Assembly: GCA_964629975.1 (NCBI GenBank)
Contig: CAZVUN010000007.1
Coordinates: 1-44,567, forward strand
From: G020354085 sp964629975
GTDB lineage: Bacteria; Pseudomonadota; Gammaproteobacteria; Acidiferrobacterales; Sulfurifustaceae
Length of the DNA stretch: 44,567 nucleotides
Reading direction: 5' to 3'
Shown here: positions 7,252-14,738 of the stretch, in pieces
How positions within the stretch are numbered: the stretch's first letter is position 1
Layout of the letters: every line of letters begins with the position of its first letter
Notes under the pieces: model-generated
The model's input: the letters and a program-made list of their open reading frames with translations, nothing else
Database searches by the model: none
What the model was told of the DNA's origin: nothing
Made by a program: the position numbers and the translations under genes

Positions 7252-7613
7252 GGGGTGGCGAGGGGTGCCGGGGCGGCGGCACGCGCGGTGACGTCGCCTT
7301 CGATACGCACCAGTTGGTCGTTCTGGAAGTAGATCGTCAGACGACGCGTCTCGGGAAACAGCGCCCCGCCCTTGCGCAGCGAGTAGTAGTAGTCCCAGCG
7401 CTGCGGGTGGAACGGGTCGGTGATGAGCGGTGTGCCGAGCACGAAGCGCACCTGGTTCGGCGTCATGCCGGGCTTGAGCAGGTCGACCATCTCCTGCGTG
7501 ACGATGTTGCCCTGCGGCACATCGACCCGGTATACCGTGATGCAGCCGCTTGCGCCGAGGGCGAACAGCAGCACAAGCAGTGGGGCGATGCGGGCCAACA
7601 CGTTGGAGTTCAT
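7248..7613 (-). CDS. bamE: Outer membrane assembly lipoprotein BamE
   Basis: BamE (SmpA/OmlA) is a small lipoprotein of the BAM complex that inserts outer-membrane beta-barrels. The 121-residue product has a lipoprotein signal with lipobox LGASGC, then the SmpA/OmlA fold: VTQEMVDLLKPGMTPNQVRFVLGTPL, PFHPQRWDYYY and TRRLTIYFQNDQLVRIEGD. ATG 7613 puts the cysteine at about residue 24, as expected. A TATGAT -10 is visible at 7643-7638 on the minus strand, without a good -35. It is divergent from fur and converges on rnfH. Confidence 0.96.
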   Translation of the reverse strand: MNSNVLARIAPLLVLLFALGASGCITVYRVDVPQGNIVTQEMVDLLKPGMTPNQVRFVLGTPLITDPFHPQRWDYYYSLRKGGALFPETRRLTIYFQNDQLVRIEGDVTARAAAPAPLATP

Positions 7614-7680
7614 CGGAAGCTGAATTAGACTCCGGCCATCATACCGCAGGTCGCTCACCGCACGTATTGCCACGCCGCCC

Positions 7681-8136
7681 ATGTCTGCGCGCACCGACAA
7701 TGAAGAAGGCGCCGAGGGCCTGAAGAAGGCCGGTCTCAAGGCGACCCTGCCGCGCCTGAAGATCCTGCGCATCCTGGAGAGCGCGCCGCAGCCGCACCTC
7801 ACCGCAGAGGACGTGTACAAGCAGCTGCTCGGCGCCGGTGAGGACGTGGGGCTTGCCACGGTCTACCGGGTGCTCACGCAGTTCGAGTCGGCGGGACTCG
7901 TCATTCGCCACAACTTCGAGGGCGGCCGCGCGGTGTTCGAGATCAATCACGGCGGGCATCACGATCATATGGTATGCGTGGAGTGCGGGCGCGTGTTCGA
8001 ATTTGTCGACACGCAGATCGAGGAACGCCAGCGCAAGGTCGCGGAGAAGGCCGGCTTTGCCATCGACGACCATGCGCTCTACCTCTACGGCGTGTGCGAG
8101 GGCATGCGCAAGCACGGCCGCTGTTCGAAGAAGTAG
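7681..8136 (+). CDS. fur: Ferric uptake regulator Fur
   Basis: A Fe2+-dependent dimeric repressor of iron uptake genes. The 151-residue product has the winged helix (KATLPRLKILRILE, DVYKQLL, VGLATVYRVLTQFESAGLV), the metal site HHDHMVCVECG (C99, C102) and a second cysteine pair near the end (YGVC at 139, GRC at 148). The next genes, a probable zinc uptake operon, lie just 3' on the opposite strand; these would more likely answer to Zur, and the arrangement here (bamE divergent from fur) is the standard one for Fur. No Fur box was seen in the 67-base bamE-fur gap. Confidence 0.96.
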   Translation: MSARTDNEEGAEGLKKAGLKATLPRLKILRILESAPQPHLTAEDVYKQLLGAGEDVGLATVYRVLTQFESAGLVIRHNFEGGRAVFEINHGGHHDHMVCVECGRVFEFVDTQIEERQRKVAEKAGFAIDDHALYLYGVCEGMRKHGRCSKK

Positions 8137-8141
8137 CGGCC

Positions 8142-8897
8142 TCAGGCGCGTGCCGGCTGCCAGGCGAGCGCGGCCACAACCGGCACGGCAAGCGTGAGCA
8201 CCACGAGCGCCCCGGCCGGCAGATCGAGCAGCGCCGACAGCGCAAGCCCTACGGCATAGGCGAGCGCACCGAGCGCATACGCCGCCGGAAGGCGCCAGCG
8301 CCCGGGCAGGGCGCGGGTGGCGAGCGCCGGCAGGATCAGGCTCGCGAACACGAGGTACACCCCCACGAGCTGCACCGAGGACGTCACGGCCAGCGCGAAC
8401 AGCACGTAGAACAGCCACGGCGGCAGCCGCTCGCGCAGGCCGAACCACAACACGAGGACCACCGCGGAGAGAAGCGCCACGGGTAGGAGTTGCGCATAGC
8501 CCACCCAAAGGATCTGGCCGACCAGCAGTTCCTTCAGGTGCTCGCCACCCTGCGGGTTGGCGGCGAGCAGCAGCACGGCGGCGCTCGCCGCCAGCACGAA
8601 CAGCGATCCGATCAGCGCCTCCTGGATCGCCGGCCAGCGGCGCTCGAAGGCGTTGAGCAACAGCGCCGCGCTGAGCGCCGCCGCGGCCGCCGCGAGCTGG
8701 ACGGCCCAGGCGGGCGGCTCGTGCGCCAGGTTGTGCGCGGCGATCACGCCGAGGCCTGCAACCTGCGCCACGGCGAGATCGATGAAGATGATGCCGCGGC
8801 GCAGCACTTCCTGCCCGAGCGGTACGTGTGTGGCGAGCACCAGCAATCCGGCGAGCAGCGCCGGCACGAGGATGCCGAGATCGAGCGCCGGGCTCAT
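8142..8897 (-). CDS. znuB: Metal ABC transporter permease (ZnuB/ABC-3 family)
   Basis: A 251-residue inner-membrane permease with about eight hydrophobic segments. Family motifs: LVLATHVPLGQEVLRRGIIFIDLAVAQ with VAGLGVI, and SSVQLVGVYLVFASLILPALATR near the C-terminus, typical of the zinc/manganese/iron ABC-3 permeases. The pair with a ZnuA-like binding protein, whose stop overlaps its start by 4 bases (ATGA), points to zinc. No ATPase gene (znuC) is found next to it. Zinc versus manganese is inferred. Confidence 0.85.
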   Translation of the reverse strand: MSPALDLGILVPALLAGLLVLATHVPLGQEVLRRGIIFIDLAVAQVAGLGVIAAHNLAHEPPAWAVQLAAAAAALSAALLLNAFERRWPAIQEALIGSLFVLAASAAVLLLAANPQGGEHLKELLVGQILWVGYAQLLPVALLSAVVLVLWFGLRERLPPWLFYVLFALAVTSSVQLVGVYLVFASLILPALATRALPGRWRLPAAYALGALAYAVGLALSALLDLPAGALVVLTLAVPVVAALAWQPARA

Positions 8898-9799
8898 CGC
8901 AGACCCGCAAGCAGCCGTTCGATCGTGTCGCTGAACAGGCCGTAGAGGTCGGCCGCTTCCTTGCTGCCGCCCACGGTGTAGGGCAGCGCCACGATGCGCA
9001 CGCCGGTCTCGCGCGCGAGCCACTCGCCCGCGCGCGCGTCCTGGTAGGGGGTGCGGATCACCATCCGCGCCGGGGCGCGCGCAAGCTCTGCCTTGAGGGC
9101 GGCGAGATGCGCGGCGGTCGGCGGCAGACCCGGCTTGGGCTCGAGCGTGCCGGCCGGCTGCATCCCGAGCCAGTCGTACAGATAGACCCAGTCCTTGTGG
9201 TGCGCGACCACGCGCACCCCTTTCAAGGGTGCCGCGCGCGCCTCCCACTGGGCGATCGCCTCGCGCCAGCGTTGCGCGAAGCGCTCGTGCCGCGCCCGGT
9301 AGTGCCCGGCCTGCGGCGCATCGAGCGTGCCCAGCCGCTCGGCGAGTGCGGCGGCCACACGCGCCACACGCCGCGGATCGGTGTGCACGTGCGGATTGCC
9401 GGCCGCATGCACGTCGCCCTGGGCGCGGTCGAGCGTCTGCGGCACCTCGAGCAGCGGGACTTGGCTCGCGGCCTCGAAGTAGCCGGGTGTGCCGGGCTGC
9501 ACGCGCGCGTTGCCGGCCTGGCGCAGTAGCATCGGCAGCCAGCCGGTCTCGAGCTCGGCGCCGGTGCAGACCACGAGATCGGCCGAACGCAGCCGCGCAA
9601 TGAGACTCGGTCGCGCCTCGATGTGATGCACGTCCTGCAGGGCCGTGGTGGCGCTGAAGGCCGTCACCTGCTCGCCGCCCAACTCCCCGGCAAGGGCGGC
9701 CCATTCCGGCTCGCAGGCGAAGACCGTGAGCGCGGCGGCTGCCGGCTGAGGTAGCGCAGCCGCGGCCACAAGTATTGCGATGAAGCGATGGATGCGCAT
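8894..9799 (-). CDS. znuA: Metal ABC transporter substrate-binding protein (ZnuA-like)
   Basis: A 301-residue cluster A-I periplasmic binding protein. The signal peptide (ending QPAAA) is followed by VFACEPEWAALAGELGG. Likely metal ligands: the His pair in QDVHHIEARPS, H in GNPHVHTDP, the His pair in VVAHHKDWVYL, and the acidic residue in TPYQD. The His-rich loop of enteric ZnuA is nearly absent, reduced to GDVHAAGNPH. It begins 12 bases after the barrel gene, with a strong GGGGAGGA ribosome site that overlaps that gene's stop codon. The operon partners point to zinc, with manganese possible. Confidence 0.87.
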   Translation of the reverse strand: MRIHRFIAILVAAAALPQPAAAALTVFACEPEWAALAGELGGEQVTAFSATTALQDVHHIEARPSLIARLRSADLVVCTGAELETGWLPMLLRQAGNARVQPGTPGYFEAASQVPLLEVPQTLDRAQGDVHAAGNPHVHTDPRRVARVAAALAERLGTLDAPQAGHYRARHERFAQRWREAIAQWEARAAPLKGVRVVAHHKDWVYLYDWLGMQPAGTLEPKPGLPPTAAHLAALKAELARAPARMVIRTPYQDARAGEWLARETGVRIVALPYTVGGSKEAADLYGLFSDTIERLLAGLR

Positions 9800-9811
9800 G
9801 GCAGTCCTCCC

Positions 9812-11089
9812 CTAGAACGCATGCGCGCCGTGCGCGCCCAGGCTCATGAGGTACTGCAGGTACCACTGGTGATCGGTGGCATCGGCGCGCGACTCATCGC
9901 GGTTGTACTGCAGGCGCAGGCGCGAGTACTCGCTCCCCGACCAGTCGAGCATCGCGGCGGCGCGCCGCGGCGCGTGGCCGGCGTTGTCGAGCGCCGTGCC
10001 GGCGAGTGCGGCATCGACGCTGTCGGTTTCCAGCCGGTCGTAGCGCAGGCCCACACGCCACTGGGGGATGAACTGGTAGACGGCCTGCGCGTACCAGCCG
10101 CGCTGCTTGCCGCGATAGGCGAGCGGCGTGCCGGAGGAGGCCGGGTCGAATTCGCCGTCGTTGTCGGCGACGAAGTATTCGGCCTGGAACTTGGCGTTGG
10201 TCTGCCGGGGATTGCCGTTGGGCGCCCACTTCCACACGAAATCTACCCCGGTGAGTTTCACTGTTCCGGTGAACAGATCCGGGGCCGCGGGATCACCGCT
10301 TTCGCGCGCTTCGGACTCGGCCTTAAGGTACGACAGCCCGGCGCGCCAGGCGTGGCTCGCGCCGACATCACCGCCCAGGTGCGCGAACAGCGTGCGGGCG
10401 CCCTTGCCGTCCTTGGCGGCACCGCCGGCCGGGAAGGCATCGCCACGAAAGAGCTCGGCGCCGAATTCCACGAGCAGCGCGGCCGGGGCGACCCAGCGCA
10501 ACTGCACGCCGTCGTCGCCGTACTGCGGCCCGAGCAGCGCGCGGTAGACGAGCGGCGCATCGGCGAAGTCCCAGGCATGCGGGTGCTGAGAGTTGAGATA
10601 ACCCAGGTGCGACAAGAACCGGCCGGCCCGGGCGGTGAAACCCGCACCGAGCGCGAGCGTTTCGAAATACGCCTCCTCGATCTTGATTTCGTTCTCGGGC
10701 GTGAGCGCCGCGGTGAAATGGCCGTAGAACTTGTCGTCGATACTGGCGCTCATCACGAGCTCGGATTCGCCGAGCGACAATCCGCGCTCGCCCGGCCCGG
10801 TCTCCGGTGCGAGCGAAAAGCCCGGTAGCGCGTAGCTTGCGGGGTCCTGCGAAAAATCGGCGTACGTGCCGTTGAGGATAAGGCTAACGGCAGGGTTGAA
10901 CGCGCTCGTGGTGGTCTTTTTGTCTTTGGCCTCCGGTGCCGGTGGCGCGGCGCTTTCAAGCGCCTGGACCCGGGTTTCGAGTGTGCGCAGGCGCTCTTCA
11001 TCGAGCGTTCTGCTTTGTTCGGCGTGCGCAACGGCTGCGCCGACGAGTAACGCGCCGCAGGTCACGACGCATGAAAATGTCATTGACAT
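9812..11089 (-). CDS. Outer-membrane porin-like beta-barrel in the metal uptake operon
   Basis: A 425-residue secreted protein: signal peptide ending AVAHA, a short helical/coiled-coil stretch (LDEERLRTLETRVQALE), an Ala/Pro/Lys spacer, then about 350 residues of alternating aromatic/polar strands (FNPAVSLILNGTYADF, FYGHFTAALTP, RAGRFLSHLGYLN, WYAQAVYQFIPQWRVGLRYDRLE) ending in a C-terminal F. That layout suits a porin-type barrel with a periplasmic coiled-coil anchor. It is too short for a TonB-dependent receptor and has no plug domain. ATG 11089 has a GGAGAG ribosome site 6 bases ahead; a second ATG two codons on is possible. Position implies outer-membrane passage of zinc or a zinc chelate; that is inference. 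Confidence 0.75.
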   Translation of the reverse strand: MSMTFSCVVTCGALLVGAAVAHAEQSRTLDEERLRTLETRVQALESAAPPAPEAKDKKTTTSAFNPAVSLILNGTYADFSQDPASYALPGFSLAPETGPGERGLSLGESELVMSASIDDKFYGHFTAALTPENEIKIEEAYFETLALGAGFTARAGRFLSHLGYLNSQHPHAWDFADAPLVYRALLGPQYGDDGVQLRWVAPAALLVEFGAELFRGDAFPAGGAAKDGKGARTLFAHLGGDVGASHAWRAGLSYLKAESEARESGDPAAPDLFTGTVKLTGVDFVWKWAPNGNPRQTNAKFQAEYFVADNDGEFDPASSGTPLAYRGKQRGWYAQAVYQFIPQWRVGLRYDRLETDSVDAALAGTALDNAGHAPRRAAAMLDWSGSEYSRLRLQYNRDESRADATDHQWYLQYLMSLGAHGAHAF

Positions 11090-11112
11090 GAGATCTCTCC
11101 GAAATGCCAGGT

Positions 11113-11156
11113 GCCGGGCGGATCGCCCGGCGATCGCAAGCGCCGGCTTGGCCGGC
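11113..11156. repeat. Two tandem GC hairpins between operon genes
   Basis: GCCGGGCG-GAT-CGCCCGGC (11113-11131) is a perfect 8-bp stem with a 3-base loop. GCCGGC-TTG-GCCGGC (11142-11156) is a 6-bp stem. Both lie between the small His/Cys gene and the barrel gene. They may set relative expression by protecting mRNA ends, or simply be spacer structure. No T-tract follows. Confidence 0.5.
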
Positions 11157-11168
11157 ACCGCCGTTCGA

Positions 11169-11486
11169 CTAACGGGGGAGAGAGTGCGGCAGGGGCGGCG
11201 CGCGGCTGTGGTAGCCGCTCGCGAGGCTGATGCAAGCCCTCGTCGTGGGTGGACTTGAGGAGGGAACAGTCGACGGGACGGCGATTTGCGCAAGCGCGCC
11301 CGAAACCGGCGTCTTGCCGAGGTGATCGGCGAACACGCACAGTGCGCACGCGGCGTCGGTCTTGTGCGCGTCGTGCTTGACGGCGTGCGCCACCGCGCCG
11401 AGTTGCGCCGCGAGCAGCAGCACGGTGAACCCGGCAGTGAGCAGCCGGGCCGCGGCTCGGCGTGCCTTGTTCCTGGGCGTGTGCAC
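11169..11486 (-). CDS. Small secreted or membrane-anchored His/Cys protein
   Basis: A 105-residue product from a GTG start (11486). It begins with basic residues, then a hydrophobic segment (LLTAGFTVLLLAAQLGAVAH), then AVKHDAHKTDAACALCVFADHLG, with three histidines and a C-x2-C pair. Small proteins with H...HD...C-x-x-C after one membrane segment occur near bacterial metal-uptake genes (DUF2946-like), and the location at the head of a zinc operon fits a metal-binding or sensing role. No exact family could be assigned. The C-terminal third is Pro/Ser-rich. Confidence 0.6.
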   Translation of the reverse strand: MHTPRNKARRAAARLLTAGFTVLLLAAQLGAVAHAVKHDAHKTDAACALCVFADHLGKTPVSGALAQIAVPSTVPSSSPPTTRACISLASGYHSRAPPLPHSLPR

Positions 11487-11543
11487 GGCGGTAGTTTCTA
11501 GTATCTGCTTTCCCGCTTCAAGTTCGCAGCTCGAAACTCGGAA

Positions 11544-12041
11544 CTAGCGCAGTTCCTTCAGCACCGCGGTCTCATCGCAGCTGTTGAACTTGTAGCACTT
11601 CACACACACGCTCCAGACCTTCTCCGGCAGGGTCTCCTTCGGCACTGTCTGGAAGCCGAGCTTGTGAAAGAAGCCGGGCACGTAGGTGAGCGCCATGATG
11701 CGCTTGAGCCCGAGGCGGCGCGCCTCCTCGACGATGCGCTCCACCAGCAGACGCCCAAGCCCTCGACCTTTGAAGCTGTCGTCGACCACGAGCGAGCGCA
11801 CCTCGCCCAGGTCCTCGGTGAAGATCTCGAGCGCGCCGCACGCGACCACCTGGCCGGCGATCTCGATGACGAAGAAATCGCGCAGGTGCCGGTACAGCTC
11901 GCTCATGGTGCGCGGCAGGAGGTTGCCCTGCTGCGCGTAGATTTCGAGCAGGTGATGAATGAGCGGCACGTCGCCGATCGCCGCCGGTCGCACGGTCGGC
12001 GTGATTGCCGCGCCCGGCGGACTGGATTCAGGCTGAAGCAC
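11544..12041 (-). CDS. GNAT acetyltransferase, short N-acetylglutamate synthase-like
   Basis: A 165-residue single-domain GNAT enzyme. The acetyl-CoA loop is visible as VVDDSFKGRGLGRLLVERIVEEARRLG, preceded by GALEIFTEDLGEVRSL, followed by LTYVPGFFHKLGFQTVPKETLPEKVW. The last part, KETLPxKVW with C-x2-C and NSCDETA, is characteristic of short ArgA-like N-acetylglutamate synthases that catalyse the first step of arginine synthesis. Its start overlaps the recN end by 14 bases, so it is translationally linked to recN. The ArgA activity is inferred; no kinase-like domain is present. Confidence 0.8.
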   Translation of the reverse strand: MLQPESSPPGAAITPTVRPAAIGDVPLIHHLLEIYAQQGNLLPRTMSELYRHLRDFFVIEIAGQVVACGALEIFTEDLGEVRSLVVDDSFKGRGLGRLLVERIVEEARRLGLKRIMALTYVPGFFHKLGFQTVPKETLPEKVWSVCVKCYKFNSCDETAVLKELR

Positions 12042-13701
12042 GGCTCAGCATGTCCTCGGCGTGCGCGAGCGTCTGCTTGCTGATCTCAATGCCGCCGATC
12101 ATGCGCGCGATCTCCTTGACGCGCGCGGCGGCGGTCAGTGGCCGCACCTCGACCTGCACGGTGTCCTTGTCGCTGCGCTTGCTGACCGCGAGATGATGGT
12201 GGCCGAGGGCGGCCACCTGGGCAAGGTGCGTGATGCACAGTACCTGGCGCGCGGCGCCAAGCGCGCGCAGCGTCTGGCCGACGATCTCCGCCACGCGCCC
12301 GCCCACGCCGACATCGACCTCATCGAAGATGAGTGTGGGGATGCGCCCGAGGCTGGCGGTCTCGACCTGCAGCGCAAGCGAGATGCGCGACAGCTCCCCG
12401 CCCGAGGCGACCTTGGCGAGCGCGCGCGCCGGCTGACCCGGGTTGGCGCTCACCAGGAACTCGACCCGCTCGAGCCCGTGCGCCGACAGCTCGCCCTCGG
12501 CGAGCGGCGTGAGGCTCACCTCGAAGCGTCCGCCCGGCATGCCGAGCTCCTGCATGCGCGCGCTCACACGTTCGGCGAGTTTCCGGGCGGCGGTCTTGCG
12601 CTGGCGTGACACGTCCTTGGCGAGCCGGAGATAGGCATCGCGCGCCGCGGCGATGTCCTGCTCGAGGCGCGCCAGGTTGGTGTCGTAGTTCTCGAGATCG
12701 GCCAGCTCGGTGCGCAGCCGCGCCGCCACCGCCGGCAGCTCTTGCGCCTTGACCTTGTGCTTGCGCGACAGCTCGTGGATCGTGCCGATGCGATTCTCCA
12801 GGAACGCCAGGCGCTGCGGGTCGAGCTCAAGATCGTCGAGATAGCCGTGCAGCTGGGCGGCGGCCTCATCGACCCGGATCGCGGCCTCCTCGAGCAGCCG
12901 GGCAATCTCGCCGAGGCGCGTGTCGAAGCGGCTCAGGGCCTCGAGCCGCCCCCGCACGCGCGCGAGCGCCCGCGCGATCGAGTGTTCGTCGTCGTCGTAG
13001 GCGGCGTGCACCGCCTGTTGCACGCCCTCGAGCAGCTCCGCGCCGTTTGCCAGGCGCGCGTATTCCTCCTCGAGCTGCGGGATCTCCTCGGCGCCGAGCT
13101 TGAGCGCGTCGAACTCGCGCACCTGGTAGCGCAGCAGCTCCACCCGTGCCTCGCGGTCGGACGACTCGCGCCGCAGCGTCGCGTAGCGCTCCTGCAGGTC
13201 GCGCAGCGCGCGATACTGCTCGCCCAGCCGCTCGACGGTGTCGGCGAGCCCCGCATAGTCATCGAGGGTCTGGCGCTGCGCCTCGCGCTTGAGCAGTGAC
13301 TGGTGCTCGTGTTGTCCGTGCAGGTCAACCAGCAGCTCGCCCAGCTCGCGCAGCATCTGCACGGGCACCGGCCGGCCATTGATGTAGGCGCGCGACGGTT
13401 TGTCGGCCTCGACCACGCGCCGCACCACGCATTCCTCATCGCCGAACAGGTCCTGCGCCTTGAGCCAGCGCGCGGCGTCGGTGCAGGGCTTGAGCGCGAA
13501 GGCGGCGCTCACCTCCGCGCGGCTCGCGCCGTGCCGGATCACGCTGCTGTCGGCGCGCTCGCCGAGCGCCAGGGCGAGCGCGTCGATCAGGATCGACTTG
13601 CCGGCGCCGGTCTCGCCGGTCAGCACGCTGAAGCCGGGCTCGAGTGCCAGCTCCAGGCTGCGCACGATCGCGAAGTCGCGTATGACGAGTTGCGCCAGCA
13701 T
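12028..13701 (-). CDS. recN: DNA repair protein RecN
   Basis: An SMC-like ATPase that acts in double-strand break repair. The 557-residue product has the N-terminal Walker A (LTGETGAGKSILIDAL, residues about 28-43), a long Leu/Glu/Arg coiled-coil middle with a KVKAQELPAVA hinge region, then the signature ASGGELSRISLALQ and Walker B LIFDEVDVGVGG. Length is typical of the family. It sits 6 bases after nadK, so it has no room for its own promoter or a LexA box; any SOS control would have to act upstream of nadK, where I saw none. Confidence 0.97.
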   Translation of the reverse strand: MLAQLVIRDFAIVRSLELALEPGFSVLTGETGAGKSILIDALALALGERADSSVIRHGASRAEVSAAFALKPCTDAARWLKAQDLFGDEECVVRRVVEADKPSRAYINGRPVPVQMLRELGELLVDLHGQHEHQSLLKREAQRQTLDDYAGLADTVERLGEQYRALRDLQERYATLRRESSDREARVELLRYQVREFDALKLGAEEIPQLEEEYARLANGAELLEGVQQAVHAAYDDDEHSIARALARVRGRLEALSRFDTRLGEIARLLEEAAIRVDEAAAQLHGYLDDLELDPQRLAFLENRIGTIHELSRKHKVKAQELPAVAARLRTELADLENYDTNLARLEQDIAAARDAYLRLAKDVSRQRKTAARKLAERVSARMQELGMPGGRFEVSLTPLAEGELSAHGLERVEFLVSANPGQPARALAKVASGGELSRISLALQVETASLGRIPTLIFDEVDVGVGGRVAEIVGQTLRALGAARQVLCITHLAQVAALGHHHLAVSKRSDKDTVQVEVRPLTAAARVKEIARMIGGIEISKQTLAHAEDMLSRASA

Positions 13702-13707
13702 CGGTGG

Positions 13708-14580
13708 TCAGGCGCCCCAGGAGAGCTTGGCGCGCAGCACGTCGAAATGGCTGCGCCCGGAGGGGTGCAGCAGCTCGACCGGCGTGGCGGCGCGGCGCGC
13801 GTAGATGCGGTCGCCCGCCTCGAGGGCGTAGCTGAGCTGCCCGTCGAAGGTCGCCTGCGCGTGGCCCGGGGCCTGGCCGACCATGACGATCTCCACGGTG
13901 CTGTCGCTCGAAACCACGATCGGGCGAAACGACAGGGTGTGCGGGCAGATCGGCACCAGCGCAATGGCGGGCAGTGCCGGATGCAGGATCGGCCCGCCGG
14001 CCGACATGGCGTAGGCCGTGGAGCCGGTCGGGCTCGAAACGATGATGCCATCGGCGCGCGAGTCGATGACGAACTCGCCGTCGAGGTAGATCTCGAATTC
14101 GATCAAGCGCGCGATGTCGCCCTTGGTCACCACCACGTCGTTGAAGGCGGTCGAGGTGTGCACGATGCGCCCGCGGCGCATCACCTCGGCCTGCAACAGC
14201 AGGCGCTGCTCGATCTGGTAGTCGCCGTCGAGGATGCGACCGATCTGCTCGAGCATGTGCTCGGCCGGGATGTCGGCGAGGAAGCCGAGCCGCCCGAGGT
14301 TGACGCCGATGATCGGCACCCCGCAGGGCGCGAGGCTGCGCGCGGCGTTGAGCAGGGTGCCGTCGCCGCCGACGACCACGGCGAGGTCGATGAGCGGGCA
14401 GAGTTCGGCCGCCGCTCGGTGCGCCAGGCCGGCCGACGGCACGACCCCGGCGGTGGCGTCCTCGACGATGACCTCCAGCCCGCGCGAGGCGAGATAGCCG
14501 GCCAGACGCGCCACGTGACCGCCGACGGACGGGTCCTGGTACTTGCCGAACAGGCCGACGGTCTGGATGGCTTTCTTCAT
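13708..14580 (-). CDS. nadK: NAD kinase
   Basis: Cytoplasmic enzyme phosphorylating NAD+ to NADP+. The 290-residue product has GGDGT in VVVGGDGTLLNAA, NLGRLGFLAD, the NDVVVTKG motif, and the conserved DGIIVSSPTGSTAYAMSAGGP region. ATG 14580 (MKKAIQTVGLFGKY) suits the family. A weak promoter (TTGGCC, 14632-14627; 17-base spacer; TAGCGT, 14609-14604, minus strand) lies upstream. It heads the minus-strand nadK-recN-GNAT unit and is divergent from hrcA; nadK-recN next to hrcA/grpE is a common gammaproteobacterial order. Confidence 0.97.
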   Translation of the reverse strand: MKKAIQTVGLFGKYQDPSVGGHVARLAGYLASRGLEVIVEDATAGVVPSAGLAHRAAAELCPLIDLAVVVGGDGTLLNAARSLAPCGVPIIGVNLGRLGFLADIPAEHMLEQIGRILDGDYQIEQRLLLQAEVMRRGRIVHTSTAFNDVVVTKGDIARLIEFEIYLDGEFVIDSRADGIIVSSPTGSTAYAMSAGGPILHPALPAIALVPICPHTLSFRPIVVSSDSTVEIVMVGQAPGHAQATFDGQLSYALEAGDRIYARRAATPVELLHPSGRSHFDVLRAKLSWGA

Positions 14581-14690
14581 GGGGGGTTGTTCGCGAAAGC
14601 GTAACGCTAGCACGCGCGCCAGCCCCGGCCAATGCAGCGCCGGCGCGCGCAGGTCCTTGATTCAGGCCGCGACGATGGCATCTATCGGGG

Positions 14691-14717
14691 ATGGCAGTCC
14701 CGCAGGGGGAGTGCTAG
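14691..14717 (+). promoter_or_regulatory. Degenerate CIRCE operator before hrcA
   Basis: ATGGCAGTC, 9 bases, GAGTGCTAG. The right arm matches the CIRCE half-site GAGTGCTAA in 8 of 9 bases and the left arm matches TTAGCACTC in 6 of 9, with the exact 9-base spacing. It lies 21 bases before the hrcA start, where HrcA autoregulation would be expected. Just upstream TTGATT (14657-14662) could be a -35 element. Confidence 0.55.
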
Positions 14718-14738
14718 ATTTGCCCGAGGCTTGCAGTC

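Noticed and set aside
9812..11089. TonB-dependent zinc receptor
   Set aside because: At 425 residues it is too short, and no plug domain or TonB box is seen; a porin-type barrel fits better.
13702..13760. Possible LexA box for recN
   Set aside because: Only 6 bases separate nadK and recN, and no CTGT-N8-ACAG was seen there or before nadK.
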